64,000 nt of DNA from Prevotellaceae bacterium (lineage in GTDB: Bacteria; Bacteroidota; Bacteroidia; Bacteroidales; Bacteroidaceae): NCBI GenBank assembly GCA_028723525.1, contig JAQYET010000028.1, forward strand, positions 1 through 64,000, given 5' to 3'. The notes beneath the pieces are model-generated. The model was not told the origin of the DNA. It worked only from the letters and a program-made list of their open reading frames with translations, and did not search any database. Each line of letters opens with the position of its first letter. Position 1 is the stretch's first letter. The translations under genes were made by a program, and so were the position numbers. Below are positions 1-7,552 of this stretch, piece after piece.

Positions 1-1761
1 TGGAACCTTAGCCACTTCCTGTGCCGTTATCCCAGCAGCCGTGGCATCCGTTATCTGATATGCTGTGACACCCTCGGTGTTTTCAAAGTCGATATTGTCG
101 GTAGCGACCCATGTCAGGTAGCCGGCTGAACCGAAAGAGAGGTTTATTTCACATGCAGGGATTGCCGGATTTCCTACTTTGAAATTATCAAGGAAGAACC
201 TCTTGGTTCCCTCTATCAAAACTTTTACCTTGTCACTGTTACCTGTAATTTCAAAAGTCATATTGTTCCAACCAACATTCAGTTCATCAACATTGAAAGT
301 TTTCTTAGTATTACCGTCACTGAATGTCGCATTGGTTAACTCTACTGTTACCGTACATAACTCTTTTGTTGTTCCATTAACCCACGGAGCAATATCAAAA
401 CTCAACGTTGTACTTCCATTCAACGTGAATTCTGTCTTAGTAGCACTGGCACGGAGATATAATGAAGAATTGAATACCAAACATTGATTTCCTGCATATA
501 CCGAACTGCTGAATATCCAATCATTGCTTTTCGGTTTAACAGATCCAACCGTACCACTCCATACATCTCCGTCAGGCAATTTTCCTTCACAATAATCAAA
601 ACTATCGGCAATTATATCTTCAGCAGGTGTAACATCTGCCGGCATGTTTATTCTCAATACGTAACTTGCACTGTTTTCTTCTGATGTCTCGGTTGCTTGT
701 GCCGTTGCAGTAATCGTGACTACACCCGAAGAAAGAATGTCAATCACGTTATTGCCGTGAAATTTCACAATATTCTCGTCACTACTTGAATAAACCAATT
801 TTCCATTAAAGCCTTCGACGTTAACCTCCTGCTTGTTATAGTTGTCACCATAGGTTATGTCAACAGCAGGATTATCGAATGTCATAAAAGGCTTCACATT
901 GTAAGTTGCAGTGACATTGCTCGTTCCATACTCGTTTGTTGCTGTCACTTCGATTGTTGTGGCAGTTGTTATTTTCACCGTCGCAGTCTCTCCGGAAACA
1001 GTTACATCCTCACCACCGTTCAGTTTATAAGTAAAGTTCTCTGCACCTTTTACGGATATCGTAACATCAGTGTTATAAACCACCGTATTAGACTCCGGTG
1101 TGAATTTAATCGTTGGTACAACGTTCTTAGAAGCCTTGCGGTAAATTTGAATCAAGTTATAAAATGATGATGATGTTTCCGGATAACAAGAAAAGTTTTC
1201 ATTGCTAACATAAGTTCCGTTAAGATAATAATATTTAATTATTTTATTCGAACCTTCCCCCGCAAATTTTATCGTTGCATCACCATTGTCTGCTATAACA
1301 ATCGAAGACTGTGCAAGAGGTCCTATCTCACCAGTTACTTTAAGGTTCCTACCACTTCCGCTTTCTGAAACCAAATAACCATATTTAGTTTTGAATGACC
1401 ATGAGCCTGCCTCTCCCTCAAGTTTAATGGCACATACGTTTATCGCAGCCTCTGATGTCACTTCAATGCTTTTTTTATCACCGGCAACTGTATAACCGAC
1501 AGCCTGAACAGCAAAATTAGAATAGTTCTTTTTACCCATTGCAACCGGTCCGTCCGTAGCATTCTGATATACGAATATCAGTTCATCGCCGGCTTTTAAT
1601 GTCGAGGCATCCTTCACCCATTCATACTCTCCCTCAGAATTGAACTCATCTCCCTCGCCAAATCTTGGCACTACACCGCTTCTGTTGTCTGCATAAGCAC
1701 TGCCTGCGAGCAATGCTATGAGCGCGACAAACACGGTTCTCAAATAGCATTTGTTTTTCAT
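1..1761 (-). CDS. Secreted surface protein with Ig-like repeats (3' end outside window)
   Basis: The reading frame is open from an ATG at 1761-1759 to the window edge (587 codons seen), so the C-terminus is missing. The first ~24 residues (MKNKCYLRTVFVALIALLAG..AYA) form a signal peptide. It is followed by a segment of roughly 170 residues beginning YEWVKDASTLKAGDELIFV, a module I associate with Prevotella surface proteins. Then come Ig-like/Big-like stretches (VTATYNVKPFMTFDNPAVDITYGD..., then a SGVVTITATAQAT segment) and a carbohydrate-binding-like beta-sandwich region (DSFDYCEGKLPDGDVWSG...). No catalytic domain is seen in the visible part; a catalytic or sorting domain could lie beyond position 1. 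A good promoter lies upstream at 1841-1872. Function is unknown; adhesin or glycan binding is inference. Confidence 0.8.
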   Translation of the reverse strand, partial: MKNKCYLRTVFVALIALLAGSAYADNRSGVVPRFGEGDEFNSEGEYEWVKDASTLKAGDELIFVYQNATDGPVAMGKKNYSNFAVQAVGYTVAGDKKSIEVTSEAAINVCAIKLEGEAGSWSFKTKYGYLVSESGSGRNLKVTGEIGPLAQSSIVIADNGDATIKFAGEGSNKIIKYYYLNGTYVSNENFSCYPETSSSFYNLIQIYRKASKNVVPTIKFTPESNTVVYNTDVTISVKGAENFTYKLNGGEDVTVSGETATVKITTATTIEVTATNEYGTSNVTATYNVKPFMTFDNPAVDITYGDNYNKQEVNVEGFNGKLVYSSSDENIVKFHGNNVIDILSSGVVTITATAQATETSEENSASYVLRINMPADVTPAEDIIADSFDYCEGKLPDGDVWSGTVGSVKPKSNDWIFSSSVYAGNQCLVFNSSLYLRASATKTEFTLNGSTTLSFDIAPWVNGTTKELCTVTVELTNATFSDGNTKKTFNVDELNVGWNNMTFEITGNSDKVKVLIEGTKRFFLDNFKVGNPAIPACEINLSFGSAGYLTWVATDNIDFENTEGVTAYQITDATAAGITAQEVAKVP

Positions 1762-1840
1762 AAGTTAAGTTTTATTATTATTGAATGTTTTTTTATTATT
1801 CTATGGTTAGCAGAGATTAGTGGTATCGAAAATACCGATG

Positions 1841-1872
1841 CAAAGATAACGTTTTTTTTTTATTATTACAAA
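1841..1872 (-). promoter_or_regulatory. Bacteroidota promoter for the surface protein
   Basis: On the minus strand there is TATCTTTG (1848-1841, matches TAnnTTTG) with TTTG (1872-1869) 20 nt upstream. This is the full -33/-7 pattern and leaves a leader of about 75 nt before the ATG at 1761. Confidence 0.75.
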
Positions 1873-1974
1873 TATCGGACATTTTTTTTGCATTAAGTGA
1901 TAGAGATATTGGAATATAAATCATAAAAAACACATAAAACATTTTAATTAAATAAGACATCAGTTTGCAGACAA

Positions 1975-3441
1975 ATGAGTAATTTTGCAGCCGTTATGGT
2001 AATACTACTCACTATCCTTGCTTATCTCTCGGCTCTGATGCTGTTCAGCCGACTCACGTCGCGCCGCTCCGACAACGAAACTTTCTATCGGGGCAACCGC
2101 AGGTCGCCGTGGTATATGGTGGCTTTCGGAATGATTGGCGCGAGCATATCCGGCATAACATTCGTTTCTGTGCCGGGAATGGTGCTGACAACACAGATGA
2201 CCTACCTGCAGACATGCCTCGGTTTCATCCTCGGATATTTCGCCGTGGCGTTCGTTCTGCTGCCGGTGTATTACCGGTTGAACCTCACCACGATATACAC
2301 CTACCTCGACAGGCGGCTCGGCAAGGAAGCATACAAGACCGGGGCATGGTTTTTCCTGCTGTCGAAGATGACCGGCGCGGCAGTGAGGTTCTATGTGGTG
2401 TGCATCATTCTCCACCGGTTTGTGCTGAGTCAGCCGGGTGTTCCGTTCATCGTAACGGTGACGGTGATGGTTGGCATGATATGGCTCTACACCCGTCGCG
2501 GCGGCATCAAGACACTCGTATGGACCGACACTTTCCAAACCCTGTGCATGTTCACCGCCCTGCTCATTATTATATATAATGTGACAGATGCCCTCGGCTA
2601 CAACATAGGTGACGCAGTGAGGGCTGTGGCTGCCGACGAACACTCGAAGATGTTTGTCTTCGACGACTGGGTTTCGCGGCAGAATTTCTGGAAACAGTTC
2701 TTCAGCGGCGTCTTCATCGTAATCGTAATGACCGGTCTCGACCAAGACATGATGCAGAAGAACCTCACCTGCAAGACTCTTCGCGAGGCTCAGAAAGACA
2801 TGTGTACCTACGGCATGGCTTTCGTTCCTGCCAATCTTCTCTTCATGGCTTTGGGCGTGCTGCTGACGATGTTGGCACAACAGCAGGGCATGCCGTTGCC
2901 CGACACCGGCGACGAACTGCTGCCTATGTTTGCCGCTTCGGGATACCTCGGCAATTCGGTGGTGGTGCTTTTCACCATCGGCATCGTGGCAGCATCGTTC
3001 AGTTCTGCCGACTCCGCACTCACCGCAATGACCACAAGCTACTGCGTTGACATACGCGAGAGGCACGAAGACGAACCTCTCCGCCGCAAAACCCACCTCG
3101 CAATGGCAGTTGTTTTTGCAGTAATAATACTTGCTGTGGATGCAGTGGGCAGCTCGTCGGTGATAGATGCCATATACATACTGTGCTCCTACACCTACGG
3201 ACCGCTGCTCGGACTCTTTGCCTTCGGTCTCATCACGCGCCGCGGGGTCTCCGGTCGCGCCGTTCCTTACATTGCCATAGCCTCACCGCTGCTCTGTTTC
3301 GCCATAGACAAGACCGTCGCTGCGGCAACAGGTTATCGTTTCGGCTACGAACTCCTGATGCTTAACGGCGCACTGACATTCGCCGGTCTGTATCTCAGCG
3401 GCAGCAAAACCGGCAGCAAACAGGACAAAGCAAAGTGTTAA
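1975..3441 (+). CDS. Sodium:solute symporter (SSS family)
   Basis: A 488-residue integral membrane protein with about 13 hydrophobic segments. The first helix starts at once (NFAAVMVILLTILAYLSALMLFS) and is followed by the family-typical region with residues SDNETFYRGNRRSPWYMVAFGMIG (about 32-55). The segment FSSADSALTAMTTSYCVD near residue 343 resembles the conserved helix of SSS proteins where Ser/Ala residues coordinate sodium. Length fits the family. The substrate cannot be told from sequence; Bacteroidota members are often annotated for sugars, sialic acid or proline. It is monocistronic: dnaX has its own -7 box. A weak -7-like TCAGTTTG lies at 1960-1967, only 7 nt before the ATG. Confidence 0.9.
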   Translation: MSNFAAVMVILLTILAYLSALMLFSRLTSRRSDNETFYRGNRRSPWYMVAFGMIGASISGITFVSVPGMVLTTQMTYLQTCLGFILGYFAVAFVLLPVYYRLNLTTIYTYLDRRLGKEAYKTGAWFFLLSKMTGAAVRFYVVCIILHRFVLSQPGVPFIVTVTVMVGMIWLYTRRGGIKTLVWTDTFQTLCMFTALLIIIYNVTDALGYNIGDAVRAVAADEHSKMFVFDDWVSRQNFWKQFFSGVFIVIVMTGLDQDMMQKNLTCKTLREAQKDMCTYGMAFVPANLLFMALGVLLTMLAQQQGMPLPDTGDELLPMFAASGYLGNSVVVLFTIGIVAASFSSADSALTAMTTSYCVDIRERHEDEPLRRKTHLAMAVVFAVIILAVDAVGSSSVIDAIYILCSYTYGPLLGLFAFGLITRRGVSGRAVPYIAIASPLLCFAIDKTVAAATGYRFGYELLMLNGALTFAGLYLSGSKTGSKQDKAKC

Positions 3442-3478
3442 TAAACGACAAAAGGCAATAAGATAACGTTTTTTTTCA

Positions 3479-3486
3479 TATCTTTG
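3479..3486 (+). promoter_or_regulatory. -7 promoter element for dnaX
   Basis: TATCTTTG matches the TAnnTTTG box and lies 108 nt before the dnaX start. No clear TTTG is seen at the -33 position. Confidence 0.5.
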
Positions 3487-3594
3487 TGGATGCTTACACC
3501 GTCTCGCAGGACACTGAAATCCGTGACGCGGTGATGACTTGCATGCAAACGGCAGGCAGGTGAAAAGGATTGAAAACATAACTCTTGATAATAA

Positions 3595-5340
3595 ATGGAA
3601 TACATTGTTTCGGCAAGAAAGTATCGCCCGATGTCGTTCGACACGGTGGTCGGGCAGCAGGCTCTCGTGACAACGCTGAAGAATGCGGTGAAAAGCGGAA
3701 AACTCGCCCATGCCTACCTCTTCTGCGGACCGCGCGGAGTGGGAAAGACCACATGCGCCCGCATTTTCGCGAAAGCCATAAACTGCGAACAGCCAACGCC
3801 CGAAGGCGAGGCATGCGGAGTGTGTGAAAGTTGCAAATCGTTTATCGAACAGCGGTCTTACAACATATTCGAACTCGACGCAGCGAGCAACAACTCGGTG
3901 GAGAACATCAAGGCATTGATGGAACAAACGCGGATACCGCCGCAGGTGGGGAAATACAAGGTGTTCATAATAGACGAGGTGCACATGCTTTCAACGGCAG
4001 CCTTCAACGCCTTCCTGAAGACCCTCGAAGAGCCGCCGGCACACGTAATATTCATCCTTGCCACAACAGAGAAACACAAAATTCTGCCCACAATCATATC
4101 GCGATGCCAAATTTACGACTTCGAGAGAATGACCGTGAACAGCACGATAGAACACTTGAAGATGGTTGCCGGAAAGGAAGGGATTGGTTATGAAGAAGAG
4201 GCACTGGCGGTGATTGCCGAGAAAGCCGACGGAGGGATGCGCGACGCGCTGAGCATCTTCGACCAAGCGGCATCGTTCTGTCAGGGCAACATCACGTATG
4301 AGAAGGTGATAGAAGACCTCAACGTGCTCGACTCCGACAACTATTTCCGCATAACCGACCTCGCGCTGGAAAACAAGGCGGCAGAGATAATGGTGCTGCT
4401 CAACGGCGTGCTGGCAAAGGGCTTCGACGCCGGAAACCTCATCACGGGGCTGGCAAAGCACCTGCGCAACGTGCTCATGGCAAAAGACCCGCAGACGGTG
4501 GCACTGCTCGAAACAAGCCAAAGACATGCTGAGCGGTATAAGGAACAGGCACAACGATGCACGGCGAAGTTCCTCTACGGCGCACTGAAGACAATGAACC
4601 GCTGCGACGTGAACTACAAACAGAGCACCAACAAACGCCTGCTCGCGGAACTTACGCTCATAGAAATGGCACAGATAACACAGGAGGAAGACGTGCCCGG
4701 CGCGGGGCGACTGCCCCGAAGATTGAAATCCCTGTTCCGAAAAATGATTACTGAACACCGGTCAAGACAAGTGGCAGAGCAGGTGGCTGCGACCGGTGAG
4801 AGCAAGACAGTTGCAGCGGAAGCACCGCAGCAAGAGAGCAAAGAGCAGAAAACCGACATCCCTAAGAAACCCTTGCGCCTCGGCAAATTGGGAATTTCGT
4901 TCAAGACACTGCGACAGCAGACTGAAAAGACACCGGAGAAGAAAGAAGAGGAAGAGGTGAAAGACACCGGCGAGCACCGGGCATTCACCGAAGACGAACT
5001 GGCTTCGGTGTGGTATGCCATGTGTAAGCGCATGCCGCAGCAAATGGCAGGTCTGTCGGCGAGGATAAAAAATCTGCAACCCAAGATAACAGAATTCCCA
5101 AACGTGGAGGTGGTGGTTGACAACCAACTGCTGCTTGACGACATAACGAAGATAAAGAGAAAACTGCTCGCAACGCTCGTGAAAGACTTGAAGAACGACG
5201 ACATCACCCTGTCGCTCCGCAAGGCACGAGAGGAGGAGGTGGGCAGGGTGCTCACGCGACGCGAACAATACATGGAGCTGCTGAGCAAAAACAAGGCTGT
5301 GGCAGAACTGCAAAGGCTGCTGTCGCTCGAACTTTTATGA
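3595..5340 (+). CDS. dnaX: DNA polymerase III subunit gamma/tau
   Basis: Clamp-loader ATPase subunit, 581 residues. Domain I has Walker A GPRGVGKTT (from about residue 45), a zinc-binding cysteine cluster (C64, C74, C77, C80), Walker B IIDEVHML (about 125-132) and the arginine-finger SRC motif (ISRCQ, about 170). Domain III follows to about residue 365. After that comes a charged Lys/Glu-rich linker (about 385-470) and a C-terminal domain (TEDELASVWYAMCKRM...) that in tau proteins contacts the polymerase. I see no canonical A AAA AAG slippery site, so a programmed gamma form is not supported. The start at 3595 (MEYIVSARKYRPMSF) is the usual N-terminus. The gene stands alone, 77 nt before the next start. 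Confidence 0.97.
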   Translation: MEYIVSARKYRPMSFDTVVGQQALVTTLKNAVKSGKLAHAYLFCGPRGVGKTTCARIFAKAINCEQPTPEGEACGVCESCKSFIEQRSYNIFELDAASNNSVENIKALMEQTRIPPQVGKYKVFIIDEVHMLSTAAFNAFLKTLEEPPAHVIFILATTEKHKILPTIISRCQIYDFERMTVNSTIEHLKMVAGKEGIGYEEEALAVIAEKADGGMRDALSIFDQAASFCQGNITYEKVIEDLNVLDSDNYFRITDLALENKAAEIMVLLNGVLAKGFDAGNLITGLAKHLRNVLMAKDPQTVALLETSQRHAERYKEQAQRCTAKFLYGALKTMNRCDVNYKQSTNKRLLAELTLIEMAQITQEEDVPGAGRLPRRLKSLFRKMITEHRSRQVAEQVAATGESKTVAAEAPQQESKEQKTDIPKKPLRLGKLGISFKTLRQQTEKTPEKKEEEEVKDTGEHRAFTEDELASVWYAMCKRMPQQMAGLSARIKNLQPKITEFPNVEVVVDNQLLLDDITKIKRKLLATLVKDLKNDDITLSLRKAREEEVGRVLTRREQYMELLSKNKAVAELQRLLSLELL

Positions 5341-5417
5341 GTTTTGCCCGGCATTTCACTATCTTATAATATCTTTTTTTACCCATTGGCAAACGAAACA
5401 TAACACCGCACACAGAC

Positions 5418-5927
5418 ATGACAACCCTACTTCTTGCGCGTCACGGCGAAACTTTCGACAACGAGAAACAGATAATGCAGGGGCAGACACAAGGCAGACT
5501 GAACCCTCGCGGCACGCAACAGGCGCAGTTGCTGGCAGACAGTATGAATGACAGGCACATCGATGCCTTCATCGCAAGCGACCTGAACCGAGCCGTGGAG
5601 ACATGCCGCATAGTGGCAGAACGCCACGGAATGGAGGTTGTCACCACCTCACTGCTGCGTGAGCGAGACTGGGGAGCGTTCACAGGCAGATACATACCCG
5701 ACATCAAAGACGAACCTTTCCCCGACGATGTGGAACCGCTGGGAGACATGCTTGAGCGCGCACAGCATTTCCTCGATTTCATTGCCGGACAATATCAGGG
5801 CAAAACAGTGCTCGCAGTGGGGCACGGAATAATCAACAAGGCAATTCAGGCGCAGCATCATCACAAGCAGATGAAAGACATACAGAGGATGAACAACGCC
5901 GAGATACGCACCCTGCTGCTGCCTTGA
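5418..5927 (+). CDS. Histidine phosphatase family protein (phosphoglycerate mutase-like)
   Basis: A 169-residue single-domain protein of the histidine phosphatase superfamily. The catalytic RHG motif is at residues 8-10 (LLARHGETFDN), and other hallmarks follow: LNPRGTQQAQLLA, SDLNRAVETC with the phosphate-pocket arginine, ERDWGAFTG with the general-acid glutamate, and the second histidine in VLAVGHGIIN. There is no signal peptide, so it is cytoplasmic. The substrate is unknown; relatives include alpha-ribazole phosphatase and phosphoglycerate mutase, and neither cobamide nor glycolysis genes are adjacent. The family call is firm and the specific reaction is open. Confidence 0.9.
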   Translation: MTTLLLARHGETFDNEKQIMQGQTQGRLNPRGTQQAQLLADSMNDRHIDAFIASDLNRAVETCRIVAERHGMEVVTTSLLRERDWGAFTGRYIPDIKDEPFPDDVEPLGDMLERAQHFLDFIAGQYQGKTVLAVGHGIINKAIQAQHHHKQMKDIQRMNNAEIRTLLLP

Positions 5928-5946
5928 ACATTGCATAGCATAATGT

Positions 5947-6027
5947 AAATTCGGTGATTTTGCAAACCAATTTCGGCGATTTTACTTTGCAATTTCGCCG
6001 ATTTTACCATGCAATTTCGGCGAGATT
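5947..6027. repeat. 81-bp four-core repeat array, copy A
   Basis: Four 15-nt cores start at 5947, 5969, 5991 and 6013, giving an exact 22-nt period: AAATTCGGTGATTTT, AATTTCGGCGATTTT, AATTTCGCCGATTTT and AATTTCGGCGAGATT. The 7-nt spacers are GCAAACC, ACTTTGC and ACCATGC. Four more arrays of the same length and period occur in the window at 22697, 31780, 50834 and 60377. The context is convergent intergenic DNA. Confidence 0.9.
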
Positions 6028-6090
6028 GCTATATGTAACGGCATCAATGGGAAATATATTGATGCCTTTTCAGTAAGAATTACAATAAAA

Positions 6091-6120
6091 AACGCCCTGC
6101 GATTCGCATCGTGGGGCGTT
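6091..6120 (-). terminator. Terminator-like hairpin of the 6255-7373 gene
   Basis: AACGCCCTGCGAT pairs with ATCGTGGGGCGTT around a TCGC loop (13 bp with two G-T wobbles). On the minus strand it is followed by TTTTTATTG, so it suits the minus-strand gene ending at 6255. Confidence 0.6.
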
Positions 6121-6163
6121 AAAAATAATAGTGTAATATGACTTGTTTGTTATCCTTAAACAC

Positions 6164-6192
6164 CGGCAGATTGTCATCTTCCTGCCGTTTTT
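6164..6192 (+). terminator. Possible terminator hairpin
   Basis: CGGCAG (6164-6169) pairs with CTGCCG (6182-6187) and is followed by TTTTT on the plus strand. It is short and lies 237 nt after the nearest plus-strand stop, so it is a weak call. Confidence 0.35.
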
Positions 6193-6254
6193 ACCTAATA
6201 TATAACTTATTGGAAACTAAGTGCGCTAATTTATATATATAAAATATTTTGCTG

Positions 6255-7373
6255 TCATCTGCGTCCTCCGAAACTTCCTCCTGCACCATGACTGCTACCG
6301 CCACGCACGCCACTGCCGACAGAACTGCTACCGCGTGAGGGGCGGCTGAACGAACCACTGCTGTTAGAAGAACCACTGCTACGGCTCGGTGTGAACGTTC
6401 CAGACGGACGACTCTGCACTCCGTTGTCGCTGCTGCGGCGTTCGAATGTGCCTCTGCTCACCGCAGTAGAGCGGGTGCTGCTCTGCCTTGAGAAGCCGTT
6501 GTCACTGCGTTTTCTTGCGGTAGCGTTGTCCGAACGGCTCTTCGTTGAGAAATTATCGTCGCTCCAACGCCTGTTGAAATTGTCGTTACGGTTAAGGTTG
6601 GTCACGCCGTCAACACGTTCTTTCTTCACCGTTCCGTCTCTGCGCTCCTCTCTCCTGAAGCCTTCGTTGCTCTTGCGACTTCCCACAGCACTGCTGCGGT
6701 CGAAGCGGTCGTTACGGTTGTACATACGGTCATTGTTGTTTCCACGGTCTCTTCCGCGGTCGAAGTCGCGGTAGTGCCCGTTGCCATTGTCGCCATGTCC
6801 GCGTCCTCGCCCGCTGTATCCGTCGGGACGACGGTTGCGATAGTCACCCTTGTCATATCCGTCGCGCATGCCATATCCATGATTTCCATGTCCGTGTCTG
6901 TGCGAACTTCCCCAACTGCGACCGTGATACCAGCTCCTGCCACCGTTGTGACGCCAACTGTGCCCGCCGCGGTATGAATACCAGAAGTGCGGATAGCCGT
7001 AGTAGTAATAGTCGCGGTGCGGATAGCGTGCATAGACTCCAAATCGCCAGTAACCGCCTTCCCAGTAGAGCGGACGGTAGAAATAAACCGCAGTGCAGTA
7101 TGTGTTATACTGCCAGTCAAGCAGGATATAACTCAAGTCGAGGTTGCGCTGAGTCCAATATGAACCGTAGAGGTCGTTGCGATTGTCGATACTCATGAGA
7201 TAGTCGAGGTTAATCTCATAGGCTGCTTCGTACTGGTCTTCTGTAAGATTTAGTTCATAAGCCATCTTGTCTGTGAGGAACAGAGCCTCTCTGCGAGCCT
7301 GTTCGTAACTCATTGCATTGGCATTAAGTGCCATTGTCAATAGTGCCGTAAGAGTGATGATTATCTTTTTCAT
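6255..7373 (-). CDS. Secreted low-complexity Arg/Ser/Gly-rich protein
   Basis: About 372 residues from the ATG at 7373, which starts a clear signal peptide (MKKIIITLTALLTMALNANA); further in-frame ATGs at 7379 and 7397 would only add residues before it. A folded-looking helical part follows (about 21-75: SYEQARREALFLTDKMAYELNLTEDQYEAAYEINLDY, broken here into known helices). Residues ~75-130 are Tyr/Trp-rich, and the rest (~130-372) is an Arg/Gly/Ser/Asn/His-rich tail with no predicted fold and many RSS, RSDN and GRG repeats. The N-terminal part resembles small periplasmic proteins with a 'L..TDKMAYELNLT..Q' helix, but I do not recognise the family. It is monocistronic with a promoter at 7412-7443. 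Function is unknown; an exported, basic, disordered envelope or matrix protein is inference. Confidence 0.8.
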   Translation of the reverse strand: MKKIIITLTALLTMALNANAMSYEQARREALFLTDKMAYELNLTEDQYEAAYEINLDYLMSIDNRNDLYGSYWTQRNLDLSYILLDWQYNTYCTAVYFYRPLYWEGGYWRFGVYARYPHRDYYYYGYPHFWYSYRGGHSWRHNGGRSWYHGRSWGSSHRHGHGNHGYGMRDGYDKGDYRNRRPDGYSGRGRGHGDNGNGHYRDFDRGRDRGNNNDRMYNRNDRFDRSSAVGSRKSNEGFRREERRDGTVKKERVDGVTNLNRNDNFNRRWSDDNFSTKSRSDNATARKRSDNGFSRQSSTRSTAVSRGTFERRSSDNGVQSRPSGTFTPSRSSGSSNSSGSFSRPSRGSSSVGSGVRGGSSHGAGGSFGGRR

Positions 7374-7411
7374 ATCCATAAATTTTAAATTGTTCATACT
7401 GTTTTATGGTG

Positions 7412-7443
7412 CAAAGAAACGACAAAATATTCATCATTGCAAA
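7412..7443 (-). promoter_or_regulatory. Promoter of the low-complexity secreted protein
   Basis: Minus-strand TTTCTTTG (7419-7412, one mismatch to TAnnTTTG) has TTTG (7443-7440) 20 nt upstream. Confidence 0.55.
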
Positions 7444-7509
7444 GGATTTTCCCTAATTACGGCGGGATTTTCCCTACCGGTTTGGTGTGGATTGGCTACA
7501 TACGTAACC

Positions 7510-7552
7510 CGGCAGAAACAAAAAGAGTTTGGACTTCACTTGTCCAAACTCT
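7510..7552 (-). terminator. Terminator of the polysaccharide operon
   Basis: A perfect 11-bp stem, AGAGTTTGGAC (7524-7534) with GTCCAAACTCT (7542-7552), and a 7-nt loop. On the minus strand it is followed by TTTTTGTTT. The stop codon of the last operon gene (7538-7536) lies inside the hairpin, so the end of the coding sequence is also one arm of the terminator. Confidence 0.8.

Larger units (their letters stand above)
5928..6254. other. Convergent intergenic region
   Basis: This 327-nt stretch has no credible gene. It holds repeat array A (5947-6027), a hairpin with a T-run on the minus strand (6091-6120) and a short hairpin with a T-run on the plus strand (6164-6192). It lies between the 3' ends of two convergent genes. 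Confidence 0.8.

Noticed and set aside
2005..3096. Long antisense open frames inside real genes (for example 2005-3096 minus, 3991-4758 minus, 7968-8708 plus, 27385-27987 plus, 42510-43211 minus)
   Set aside because: They lie opposite clearly conserved genes, have composition of shadow frames, and contain no known domain.
4730..4755. Programmed -1 frameshift in dnaX giving a short gamma form (CGAAAAATG with a TGA soon after in the -1 frame)
   Set aside because: The heptamer does not follow the X XXY YYZ rule, because the A-site codon ATG cannot re-pair, and no Shine-Dalgarno-like or strong hairpin stimulator is apparent.
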